Source: Cyclaneusma minus (taxonomy: Eukaryota; Ascomycota; Leotiomycetes; Marthamycetales; Marthamycetaceae). From it: a stretch of DNA of 64,000 nt. This document shows, in pieces, positions 24,561 through 36,144 of the stretch. A program made the position numbers and the translations under genes. The stretch is taken from positions 317,870 through 381,869 of the forward strand of contig JAKZHN010000010.1 in the NCBI GenBank assembly GCA_037179335.1. Reading direction: 5' to 3'. The first letter of the stretch is position 1, and every line of letters starts with the position of its first letter. The notes beneath the pieces are model-generated. The model was given only the letters and a program-made list of their open reading frames with translations. It did no database searches and was not told the DNA's origin.

Positions 24561-27500
24561 AGGCATGCGCTGCTAAGAAGTGAGTTCACCAGACTGGAGA
24601 GGAGCTGGGAAGTCAAGCCCTACCCAGGGAAATATACTATTCGGAACGAGGGATGAGGCATGAAGGTCGTCTTGAGCTTACTGAACCCGGCACTTTGCGT
24701 CCGAGTACGCCTCGAAGTATGGTTCCTGGGAGGAAGAGTCTGCGAAGCCTTCAACAACGCCCTCATCAACAGTGCCCCCACCAACCCGCTGGCTACCCGA
24801 AACGAGGCCACAAGGGCCTTTGCTCGTGTTCCCAAATCAAGCACCTTTGTTCCTACTCTGAAACGGGGTCGCGACAGTCAGAGCCCTGCTGCATGGTCCG
24901 GGAATTTCTGGGCTGGTATCAGTTCGACCCGGGTAGTGGACTGGACTGGATGGGACTGTAGTCCAGATAGTTCGGATATTGTTGAGGATTCGATGTGGAT
25001 TTTCGTTGTGGATTTCGTTGTGGGATTTCGTTGTGGGCTAGTCTTTGATGATTCTCTGATCTCTCTTTGGATCTCTCTTTGGATTTCTTTTTGGATTTCT
25101 TTTTGGACTGTCTCCTTGGGTTTTCCTTTCCGTTTTGATCTTTGGATGTTCTCTCTGTATTTCTTTTTTTGGGTTTCATTCCTTTGGATTTCTTGGTCTT
25201 TTGTAATCTTTTCGTCGTCAGGATATCTGGAACATCCGAGAATTTGGGGGGCTAATTGGGGTCTCAAGGTTATACTAGTCGGAATTTCGTAGCGCAAATT
25301 GAATCATCTCCGGGATTTTCAAATAGACCGTCTGGACGGGTGTGAACATGACTTCATTTCGAAAGCCCTGAGCTCCTGATCTAAAGGTCACAAAGCCTTT
25401 GCGCAGCAAAGGCCACTGCCATTGTCCGTTGTTGCGACCACAGGGCAAGGGGGCTTTCTTGAATCCATCGTCAATGGGCTGCAAGCCACAAAGGCCGTAC
25501 GGAGTAGCTAAGAAGCTACGAAGCTATCAATTTGCCTCACAGTCCGAGCAGCTACAGAGGAAGCGCCTGCGAGAAGCTAAAATCTCCTATAGCTCTCCTA
25601 TCACTCCTAACTCCTTTCCAACTTGACATATGCAGCTGCAACTGGAAGCCGAAGCCAGTATGCTCAATCTTCAAGATCATTTCAACTGTCGGCCATCGAT
25701 TCAGAAGATTAATATGCGGCCAATCTGGTCCCACAATCATTCCATAGGCCTCAACACAGGCCCTAACTCGAACGTTAAGTTACACACTAAATATCCACAG
25801 GCTACGTCGACGTCCCGAAATATAAGCACACCGGTTACCATAGATAGAGAAGGTCAGGCTGGAGTGGCGGACTAGGAAGATCAAGTTCCATGTTCCAGAG
25901 GCTATATTGAGAAAAATATAATTACGGAACGAAGAACAACTTGGGAGTATTTCTGAAGTAAGGTCGAAGTAAGGGCTTTAGGGCTTTCAAAAAATTTATG
26001 GTAGGTTCAAGCCTGAAACCCACTGGGTCATCGCAGGGCTGAATCCGGAGCCCCTTTCAGACCAGGCGTTTTCGAATAAGTGAATTGCTCAGATCATTAG
26101 GATTCAAATTCTCCATGAACGGGGATTTTAGCGGGTTGGTCCTGTGACAGCCCGAAACCCTGGTGATTTCGTGATTTCTTTTCGCAGCGCCATACTAAGT
26201 CGTCTCCGGACTTTTGGGACCGCTCGGCAAAGTAATTAAGATCATTTCCGAACTTTGATTGGGATACGGAATATTGATCTGTAGCGTCGACAGATACACA
26301 GATTGATACAGCGTGGGTATCGTGCGGACAATAACATTCTCCCGGTACCTGGTTTCAAGTCGAAATACAGTTAGACTACAGAAGTCTGAAACTCCCTCCA
26401 ATGGCAATGATTAATAATATCCCCAGTGATTGAGATTTGAGAATATCCTCAGCGATTGACGGATTGAGAATGTTCTCAGTATCTGAGGATATCTAGACAT
26501 CAGGAATATTCCAAGATACAGAAATTTCAACTAACTGAAAACAAAATACAAATGGCACTATGAAATCAGAATGATGAATCTGATCATATGAAAATTAACT
26601 ACCGCCACACGTTGAATTCGCTCAAGGAATTAGGGAGGGGGTGCAGACTTTGTCGTCCCATTGCAACCTCCCGGAATATTGCCTCGAGACTTGAGAGACT
26701 GAGTTCAGATGGGGTCGCATCCATCATAGTTCAAAACAACCAAAAGCACAAACTATGCTGGCTCTGAGCTTGAGACTAACAGGCAATAGAGTCTAGTTCG
26801 TCCAGTCGCCAATTCTAGCCCTGGTCCGAGTTAGAAAAAGATACGAGCCGGCCGAGAGTGAATTTCGAAAAGAAAACAGCTTCATCTCTACCTATCTCCA
26901 CTCTGCCGGTCCACCGACTCGCAAGCAGAAGCCAAGGCTGGCTACGTCACTCAAGTTATAGCTTTGGCGGGTCTTAAACTGATGGTCACCCATGCTTTTC
27001 CAAACGGTTTTGCGGAGCCGCAGTGGAGGCTCTGGCCATTGGGCCAACAACATCAAACCCGCCGTCTGAGGAGAAATGCTGGTGGTGCAACATCGTATGG
27101 GCAGTGAGGGCGCAATACCATCAGTACCCGAGGGAGTCACGGAGTTTCCTGGAGCTCGTGAATGTGGCTCGTGTTTAAAGTCAATTGGGTGGTGTTTTTG
27201 GACTTGTGATTGGATTGGAGGTGGAGGAGTGAGTTGGAGGTCAAAGTTCTCAGGCCGTGCTCAGCTCGCTTAGCTTAACCAATCAGAAGCACGCAGGCTT
27301 CAGCTTGTGTGACGGGGAGCAAGGCTGGGGGCCACCGGCCAACTGTTAGACTATGTTTTGATATCAACATAGGATCATGACGTAGTCGTTGCGGTGTCGG
27401 TGTATCTATTGTATAGAATCTTGCGCATTTATGCCTATATGTAAACATATTATAGGGCGTACGCAAGCAGCACTTTTAGCTATGATCACTTTGACAATAG

Positions 27501-28220
27501 TGTCAGAAGTCATGATCATCAGAAGTCATGATCAACACAAGCAACATTGAAGTCGGAGCATTTTAGACTGTGGCAGAGTAAGCAGGCCAGCCCACTTAGA
27601 TGAAACACATGATGCGGCTGACGGCGTCGTTCGTGCTGCGAACGATGCCGCCATGCTCGCGTGGTCCGTGGTCGTGGATGAAGAAAGTCAACGAAAATAA
27701 TGGACGGTGGGCATGATTCGCAGACTCCAACTCTGCTGGCTGACTGGCTGAACGGGCGAGCAAGACTCGACCGACCAGCCGGGATCACCACAAGTCAAGA
27801 GTCGAGCTGAATCCAATTGCAGGGTCTGAGAAGTTCAATGAGGGGGATTTTCCAAGAGTGACACAAGGTTGGCCGTCGATCACCCCCGCGCCGTGTTCCC
27901 CTGGCAACAGGCGCTGTGTCTATTTCGGCTCGATAGTGTTTTGGAAAACAAGTGACAGCTGCTCGAGCCTCCTACAAACTATCGAGTGCCAGCAAATCCT
28001 CTCTCTTCCTGCGAAGTCTAACCACAGCCTCGCTACCGCTCGAGCTGCAATTCGCTCTCGAGCAGACCTTCTTTCTCTTCTCCTTTCTGTTGGCTGGAGG
28101 CTCGCCTGTCAAACGCGCATTCTTGCGCCGCCCCCTCGGTATCCACCGACCTCGCATTCTCCGCCCAAGAGAGAATCTCGTGAGGCGAGGCCAAGTCGCC
28201 AAAACCTCTTGCGCGCCGCC
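24561..28220. other. Long accessory intergenic region
   Basis: 3.7 kb with no gene I can support. It holds the 12-bp repeat tract at 24995-25150. At 26410-26520 there is a decayed GATTGAGAAT/CTCAG-type repeat. Scattered AT-rich sequence makes up the rest. Forward open frames at 24660-25292 and reverse ones at 24878-25297 are produced by the 12-bp repeats and do not look like proteins. The final 250 bp before 28221 is C/T-rich and is probably the BUD4 leader. Confidence 0.5.
24995..25150. repeat. 12-bp tandem repeat tract
   Basis: Units GGATTTCGTTGT (about 25000-25035) grade into GATCTCTCTTTG and GATTTCTTTTTG (about 25058-25110). Read on the minus strand the second part would give KEIQ/REIQ tetrapeptides, but that frame begins at TTG and has no other protein character. 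I treat it as a noncoding satellite. Confidence 0.7.
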
Positions 28221-31200
28221 ATGGCTTCCAACCCCGTATGTTCATGACTCTTCCGCACCGCGCCTTCGTCACTTCATCAATGCTGATTGCCTCCAGGTTG
28301 AGCCTTTGCGCATCCACAAAGGCACACCTTCCTCTTCCCCGCTAAAATCAGGCGGCTCTCTGCCACGCGCACTAACAGAACTTGGTCCCAACGAGAAGAG
28401 GAGAAACTCGCCCAGCTTCAACCAGTCAACAGGGGTGAGTACGCTCGACTGCGACGCATGCTCTTTGCTGCGACTGACTTTCCAAGCAGAAGATGGTTCC
28501 CAATCAGGACTCGTCTCCATTCCTCTCATCGCCCGTCAATGCCTCCGATGGGAATGCCTCGCCACGCGTTTTCTGGCAAGGTCGGGAGGCCGGGACGCCC
28601 AGCCGATTCAATGCGGAGAACTTCTTTGCGAACAGAGACAGCTCTCCGTCGTCCCCGACTAGACGTACTTCAATTGAGAGACTGCAAAAAGCCTCGCGTG
28701 TGAAGAACAGCAGCATGTTTGCAAGAGAGATGAAGCAAGGATACGACCCGGCCCACATACCCGTTATTGAACGACCTTTGGCAAAGCATATCCAGGGAAA
28801 TGCTTTTGGCGGTACGGGCCTCGAAGGCCTGCGCGCCGAAGACCGTGCGCGACCTGGTCACAAAAAGAGCTGCAGTACGAGCAGTGTCCCCATATACAGC
28901 CCTACAAAATCCGTCCCCCGAACCGCGGAGCCCAGCCCAGCCCCTCCTTCACCAAGCAGAAATCTTGGTTCTCCATACAAATCCTCCCTATCTTCTCGAC
29001 TCAACTCCAATGCAAGCTTCGATCCAGAAACTGGAGCATGGTCCGGGGATGCGTCATCACCTGACGACAGAGCACTTCCCCCTGGACGAATACTGCATAG
29101 ACATGCGAAGAGCGTGACGTTCGATGCTGCTCCTCCTCAGATCAACGAGTATGAAATGGCTACCCCAGATATCTCCTCGGTGGGAACCGGATCGCGAGAA
29201 AATAGCTACGACGACGAGGAAGAGGGCGAAGAACAGGAAGAGGACGAAGATTACTATCTGCATGATAGCTTCGAAGATCGAGAGGACAGCTTCGATGCTT
29301 CACTCGAAGATATTAGCAAGACTCCTGTTGTTGGTCCTGATGATTGGCGTCACAGCAGTCCCGCGAGTCAAGGTGCATCTGTCAGCGGCGCGCCCTTCGA
29401 CGATCCATTCGGTGGACCAGAGGGAAGCCCAATGCCCGACGCGGGGCTCTCACTCGCAGTGCCCGCTCAGAACGGTTCCCGCACGGGGTCGATGAATTCG
29501 AATGGCGAGACCAGACCTCTGCCCCCACTTCCTGGCATGGGCAGTAGTGGCCGCAAGGACTCGAATTCACCCGCTGGACTGTCCGGCAGCACTGACAAAC
29601 TGAATGCCGGCCACAGAAGTCTCCCGAGCCCTCCCGCAGGAGGTTCCTTCACCAGGGCTGATATTCAGAGCATGAGCGGATCAAAGATGACACTTGAGGA
29701 GCGACTTCAGTTGATGATGATTCAAGATCAAGACGAGGAGAAACCTAAGACTGCAGCTGAACAACAGCGTGAGAGACGCATGCGCCGAGCTGTCAACCGA
29801 GCTAGTCATTCTCCAGAGCGAGAAAAGAATGATACGAGTGCTCATGAAGAGGAGGACACTATGGGTGAACTTCCAGGCTTCGGCGACTACCAGCTTCCAC
29901 CCCGTATTTCCCGGGAGTCCATCCTCCGCAAGGCGAATGGCATTGCTCCTTATGCGACAGAATCCGAATACAACCTGTCTTCCCCAGGTCAAGAGCGCCG
30001 AAATTCTGAGCGACCAGCTCTGCCCGATCCTGATTTCCCTCTTCCTTCTACGGAAGATAATCCCAACAATCCTTTCGATGACATTGTCGTCAAACCCGAT
30101 CCAGAAGATGAAGAAGTCGATGTCTACGCAATTCCTGAAATGTATCAGGATGACGCCGCCGAAGAGTCGCAAAGACACGAGGACGCGGAAGGTGAAGGTG
30201 ATAGCGAGAGCCAATACTCTGAGCAACCTGAAATCTTGCACAGCCCGGAGTCCAGCCCGGAGTTGCCGCCGATGAAAGACACAGAGGAAGAGAATCAGCC
30301 AACACCACGTGCCACAACCCCAGAGAATGCACCCAAGGAGTCAATCGAGGAACAGAGAGAGTCACTTCCAGACTTTTCGGCGTTCTCGCAACAAGAGAAA
30401 TTCAACTTGGGCCTTCAGTCATATCTTAGCCCTTCGCTCCCGCAAGAGCCTGACACAGCGGAAGAACCCAAGGCTGCAGATCCTCAAGAATTTGTTCAGC
30501 GCCCGATGACCCCCGAGCAAGAACAAGTGAAAACTCCGGCGACTCCTGCATATGATGGAAGTGGCTGGGGCCCGGAGGAAGATGAGGAGATGTCCGATTC
30601 CAGCACCCCAGAATCTGTCATTCGACACCCCGTATCACCCCCTCGAATGTCTCCAGTCATACCGGAGAAGATGGCCACCATCAAGTCAGCGGCAGGCTCA
30701 AGGCTAAAGACTCGTCCCTCCGCAACACCCACTGATCTGGCGGCTATGAGGGAAACCAGAAGACAGATTAGTGGCGAGATCGGCAGCATCCCACCACTCC
30801 CCGAACGTCATCAGGCACGACCCTCACTGGGGTTCGATCGTGAAGGCAATGCCATTCGTGATGACGAGGAGTCGGACTCCTCAGAGGATGAGCCGAGACG
30901 ACAGTTTAGTTTCCATAAGAAGAGCTTAACCCTTGACATTGGAAGCGACCTCGGTCTTAGTCTCGACAAAGATTTTGACCGAGTCATTGAGGCCCAAAAG
31001 GTTGTGTTTGACCCATCTTCGCATCCACTTTACTTCCCGACTGTCGCGGAACAAGTGTGTCCTGGACAATCGCCTACCAATCAATATCAGTTCAAAGTCA
31101 ATGCTAACGTTTCACCTCGGAAACAGCGCGGCTATTTGATGAGACAGAACACTAAACTCGTAGTTGCAACTAGCAGCCATGACAAGCCAGGTGACCAGCG

Positions 31201-32831
31201 TTTAGGAACCCGATCTGCCGGCAACTCGCCAGTTAAGACGGACAGACCACAATCCTGGACTGTTGAGCCCTGGAATGGTCAGCGAAGAAAGAGTTCACGA
31301 AACGCTTCCAACCCTCGCTCGAAGCCTGCTGCTGGAGCTGTTCCACCATTACCTGGTCAAGAGAGCAATGCTGTTGCTGGACTTGGTAGTGTGCAAGAGG
31401 AACAGGTTCCAGAGCCAGTTGAAGGCAATGAGCGAGGCCGCTTATTCGTCAAAGTCTTGGGTGTGAAAGATTTGGATCTTCCACTACCAAAGAGTAAGTC
31501 GACCACTTTCCAACTCGGTTGGGGTATAGCTAATTTGGATTCAGATGAACGAACGTGGTTCTGCCTGACCCTCGACAATGGCGTTCACTGTGTTACCACA
31601 GCTTGGCTAGAGCTTGGTAAAACTGCGCCGATTGGCCAGGAATTTGAGCTTGTTGTTCCAAACGAGCTCGAATTTCAACTAACTCTTAATGTCAAGCTGG
31701 AGAAGCCGGCTCCCAAACGTGTCGTTGAGTCGCCCACTAAGGCTGTAAAGCCGTCGAAAGGTTCCGCGTTCAGCCGAGTCTTTACCTCTCCCAAGAAGAG
31801 GAAGGAGATGGAAGCTAGGATCCAGGAAGAACAGCGCGTAGCCGAACAGAAGCTGCGTGAAGCTCAAGCCAAGAAAGCCGCTGTGCAGCCAACGGCTTGG
31901 GATCTCTTGTCTCCTCTGGCCGCCGAAGACGGAAGTTTTGGTCGCGCCTATGTTTGTCTGAAGGATCACGAGACTCGTTGCTTCGGACGCCCCTACATTG
32001 TCGACGTTGCCTGCTTCAACGAATGGGCCACCGAAGAAGCCACTGTTTCGAATAGCATGAAGAACAGCAAGCGTGGTGTCCCCACCGTCCAACGACGCGC
32101 CCCTTACAAAGTCGGCAAACTCGAATTGCAGCTTCTTTTCGTTCCCAGACCTAAGGGCGCTTCCGATGAGGCGATGCCCAAGAGCCTGAACTCGTGCATT
32201 CGCGAAATGAAGGAGGCCGAGGCCAACCACGCTCTGTCGCATGAAGGTCATCTCAGCCAGCAAGGTGGCGACTGCCCAGTAAGTTCAACCTCTTAACCAT
32301 TTGCCTCCCGCCCTGCAACCCGTTGAACAAGTAGCTAACGCAACGAAACAGTACTGGCGCCGCCGCTTCTTCAAGCTCTCCGGCAGTAAGCTCACTGCCT
32401 ACCACGAATCAACGCGCCAACCACGCGCCACCATCAACCTCTCCAACGCTAGCAAACTGATTGACGACCGCCGCGCGCTAACCCAAAAAGAAACAACGGG
32501 CAAGAACGGCACTCGTCGCAAATCAGGCTTTGCGGAAGAAGAAGAAGGCTACATGTTTGTAGAAGAGGGCTTCCGCATTCGCTTCAAGAATGGCGAGATT
32601 ATCGACTTCTATGCCGAGAGTGCGGAGAGCAAGGAGGGCTGGATGAAAGTGCTGGATGCGTGTATAGGCAAGAGCGAGGTGGCGAGTACGTGGTGCGACT
32701 TGGTGTTGAAGAGAGAGGCGAGCTTGAAGAGGAAAGTGTCATCTGCTGCTGGTGCTGAGAAGGGCAGAGCGGCGCACAGGGAGAGTGGCGTGTCGAGCCG
32801 GCAGCAAAAGACGAAGAGTATGATCATCTAG
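28221..32831 (+). CDS. BUD4: Bud4/anillin-like septation protein with C-terminal PH domain
   Basis: Predicted exons are 28221-28235, 28297-28434, 28490-31493, 31545-32278 and 32352-32831, giving about 1456 residues. Bud4-type proteins mark the bud neck or septum and organise septins and the contractile ring. The N-terminus reads MASNP, then VEPLRIHKGTPSSSPLKSGG. Residues 60-950 are disordered, with acidic and Ser/Pro-rich stretches. An anillin-type region starts near residue 1034 with GRLFVKVLGVKDLDLPLP, then KNERTWFCLTLDNGVHCVTT after splicing. A basic coiled stretch follows (KKRKEMEARIQEEQRVAEQ). The PH domain spans roughly 1287-1430 (YWRRRFFKLSGSKLTAYHES to EGWMKVLDACIG). The first exon encodes only five residues. 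The 51-bp intron 31494-31544 has no stop and is a multiple of three, so a simple open-reading-frame call would wrongly retain it. The start is the only ATG that fits the five-residue exon. Confidence 0.88.
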
Positions 32832-33555
32832 TAGGATGTTTCAGGCGCTACGTACGAGGTTGATGACGGTACGGAATGTGGGAATGATTGTTATGTTCAC
32901 GATGGGACATGACCTCTTCTCTTCAAAATTGTCAGAGAACGGCACGGTTTTTTTCACGATCGGCCGTTCTTGGCACACACCACTTGGCATACTTGTTGAA
33001 AGATTTCTTTGTCTCATGTTTTTCGGAGTCGTTTTGCTCCTGATTCCCTGGCAGGGGCTTGCTTTCATTACATGTCATTGGAGCAAGAAATATTGTTTGA
33101 CAAGTGAAGGAGTACGATGGGACTACTACTGGGTTTCGTGGGGGTCTTTAATTCATTTGGGACTTTCTCTTTTTTTACTGCGCTGGTGTGTTGTAATTGT
33201 ACACACGAAATAGGCAATCGATGGTTAAAATGTAAATTTTGCTGTGTCTCAACCTGTTGATATGTGATTTGGCGATGATTGTCAAGTTTGTAGATGATGG
33301 CTCGTCACTGTAGGGCAGTGTACATAGTCGCCGAGGACTAATCCCGAGTCTGGGAAATCATCCGAGACAGCAAGACACGTGCTATTTCATTATACTGTGC
33401 ATGCGCACTCACACGATACACTTCACAATGTCCATGACTATCCTCTCAGTCGGGAATCCCACATAGGCATCTTTTCATTCCTCGGTATTAATTCACCTAT
33501 CAACTCAACTTGACAGAGTCACGGATATCTTTCATATCAAGTCAACTCAAGAAGC
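32832..33555. other. Convergent 3' intergenic region between BUD4 and CCT8
   Basis: 0.7 kb between two convergent stops, so it holds 3' untranslated regions rather than promoters. A 125-codon forward frame near the start (32836-33213) has hydrophobic segments but no ATG context or similarity, and most likely reflects the T-rich 3' UTR. I see nothing else. Confidence 0.5.
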
Positions 33556-35519
33556 CTAGTCCTCATCCCAGTTCTGTCCTTGACCTGGGGCAGGCGGTTT
33601 AGGACCACCAGCCTGTCTTGCGACGATGATTTGATCGACCGAGAGCACGGTCCGCGCGGCTTCGGATGCGAGCTTGATGGCCCAGCTCTTGGAGATCATG
33701 AGGTCGAGGATGCCTTCTGCTTTGGCGTCGAGCGTGCCGGTGTCGTCCTCGTTCTGTGCGGGTGGTGTGTTAGTAGGTTGGGGGTGCAATGGGAGGTTGG
33801 AGATGGGGAAGGGGTGGTGTGTGAGGGAAAGGGGGGACAAAAAGTATTGAGGCGTTGTATTCGCCAAGAGGTGCAAAATGATCCCGTTTCTTTCCGCCTT
33901 TTCTTTGGTAGGGGTATGAAAAGGGGCTAGTATGTTTTAACAAGGAGAAAAGGGGAAACGTACCTCGATATCAACGCCAGTGGTCCAGCTGTCTCTCTTG
34001 TGATGCGCGGCATACAATCTGCTCAGCACCTCTGTAGCATCCAGACCAGCACTCTCTGCCAACGTCCGCGGGATGACCTCGAAAGCCTCAGCGTACTTCT
34101 TGATAGCATACTGTGACAAATCGCGGGTCTTCTCGCCGTGTGCGGTTATGCGCTCCACTAACTGCATCTCCGTAGCACCAGCACCAGGAACCAGACGGGC
34201 ATCCCGAGTAATGGCTTTCACCACATTAACACCGTCATCCACAGCGCGCTCAATGTCGTCCAGGTGGTTTTGGGTCGCGCCGCGGATCACCAGTGTTGCG
34301 GTGCGCGTCGTCTCGTTCTCTTGGCGGAAGACTGTGACTCTGTCGCCACCGATCTCGAGGGTCTCGACAACGTCCACACTGCCCATTTCATCGGGCATAG
34401 GGGCGCCGAGACGTGCTAGGGGGGTGGCGCTGACGACGCGGCATAGCCGGCGTAGCTCAAACTTGCTCAGGATGCGCACAACCAGAATGCCGAAGCGGTT
34501 CAGGTAGTGCATGGCCAGCTCGCCAACGGTAGATCCGGCGACTACTACGCGCAGGCCAGAGTCGTACAGTTCCTTGATAGCAGTCTCCAGCTGGTTCTCC
34601 TCGCCCTTCGTGAAATCTAACATCTCTTTTGCGTTGTGGAGGAGTACAGTGCCCTTGGTCTCGGTCTGGCTGACGTCGATGGGACACGAGAATACACCGA
34701 CCTTCGCTCTGCTTGCCTTCTTGACGCTGCCATCTGGTTCCCGTCCGAAAACCATACCCTTGACCACCTTGCTCTGCTCAATACTTCCTCCCATGATCTT
34801 GACCACACGCACATTGTCAACATTGAAGTTAACGGGGTTCTTGGGCAGCACTGCAAGCACAGCCTCGGCCACCATGTCAGCGAGGAAATCCTCACTGCCA
34901 CTCTGCTTGCTCGCCACAACAGTCCTTATTGCCTTGCTCAGCTCCTTCTGATCCCTAATATCCTGCACACTATCCACCACCAAGCTCTCCAGAGCCTCCA
35001 GAGCGAATTTCTGCGCTCTCTCGTAGCCGGTAACCACATCGCTCGTCTTCAAGCCCATCCGTAGCAGATCCTCGGCTTTCTTCAACAGCTCGCCGGCCAG
35101 CACGATGACTAGGTTGGTGGCATCGCCCATCTCGGCTTCCTGCTGCTGCGAGGCCATCACGAGCAGCTTGGCGGCTGGGTGCACAACGTCGAGCTCGCGC
35201 AGGATGGTGGCAGCGTCGGAGGTGAGGATCATTTTCTGCAGGTGGTTGATGACGATTTTGTTGCAGCCGTACGGGCCGAGGGAGGTCTGGACGGTGGAGG
35301 CGATGGTGCGGCATGCATCGATATTGCGGTGGACGGCGCCATCTTCGGATTCATAGCTGTGTAGGGAGAGGTTAGTATGGGTTGAGACTTAGTATGGATG
35401 GGGAAGCTGAGCGGGCTCGATGGAGCTCGATGAAGCTTCAGATGCAGGGCAAGGACGTACTTTTGGTAGCCCTGCTTGAAAAGGCCCGCGTTAGGGGCGT
35501 TGGGGATGTTGAGAGACAT
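33556..35519 (-). CDS. CCT8: CCT/TRiC chaperonin subunit theta
   Basis: Predicted exons are 35519-35461, 35356-33964 and 33753-33556, giving 549 residues, the normal length for Cct8. The protein is one of eight subunits of the cytosolic CCT/TRiC ring that folds actin, tubulin and other clients using ATP. The N-terminus MSLNIPNAPNAGLFKQGYQ is typical of the theta subunit. Group II chaperonin signatures follow in order: TSLGPYGCNKIVINHL, MILTSDAATILREL, QQQEAEMGDATNLVIVLAGELL and VPGAGATEMQLVERI. The end reads ILDLMISKSWAIKLASEAARTVLSVDQIIVARQAGG. The ATPase motif is GDATN rather than GDGT, which I believe is common in fungal theta subunits. The last intron is unusually long for this window (210 bp) and very C/T-rich on the coding strand. 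Its 5' neighbour is the divergent Nhp10-like gene. Confidence 0.95.
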
Positions 35520-36144
35520 GACGGGCGAGGATCAATGTCTACAGTTTGTGGTTTGGAGGTGCAGAAGATTGATGTTCAATCTCTCAGTCCCAGCTCCAGG
35601 CACAAAAAGTTGACGCGGTGCTGCAGTAGAATATGGCAGCCTCGGTCGCAAGGCTGCCCCGGACCGTAGGATGATCCGATCCAGAGACCTGGTGTAACTG
35701 CAGGATTCGCTAATTTGGTATACGACCACGAGTCTTGAAACTGCTACAGACTCGGCCTCCCTATTCGTGATCCCGATTTGTTGCCATAACTGTAATGGCC
35801 TTTGAAGTACAAAAGAAAAAGCAAGAGGTGGAGGAATAAGCACATCTACATGTAAGCTGCAAATAACGAGAATCCGCGATTTGGGATTAGCTATATTATG
35901 TAATTACTTGCCTTATTGTGGCCGTCGTATTCTCCAGCAAACAGAGGGGTGGAATTTGAAATTCGGGTTTTCAGATAATACATGTATAATCGGGTGTTAG
36001 ACGCTAAGACGGCGTATAGGGTGGTCCGTGCACTGCAAGACCCTAGTCTCTCAATATTGATCGGGCGCACCATTACCATTATTGGACAATCCGAAACACG
36101 TCTGGTCAAGTTACACGGGCGAGCGTCGGTGCCAAGACGAAGCC
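35520..36144. promoter_or_regulatory. Divergent promoter region between CCT8 and the Nhp10-like gene
   Basis: A 625-bp gap between two outward-facing starts. It contains two TACATGTA palindromes (35847-35854 and 35979-35986) and an AT-rich middle (35880-36000). I cannot assign a specific factor. Confidence 0.5.

Noticed and set aside
24878..25297. Minus-strand frame rich in KEIQ/REIQ repeats, looking like a coiled-coil protein
   Set aside because: It starts at TTG, and its repeats are simply the 12-bp satellite read in one frame; the plus strand is equally open.
32836..33213. 125-codon hydrophobic frame after BUD4
   Set aside because: Begins within a few bases of the BUD4 stop in T-rich DNA; hydrophobic residues follow from T-rich codons, and no membrane-protein family is evident.
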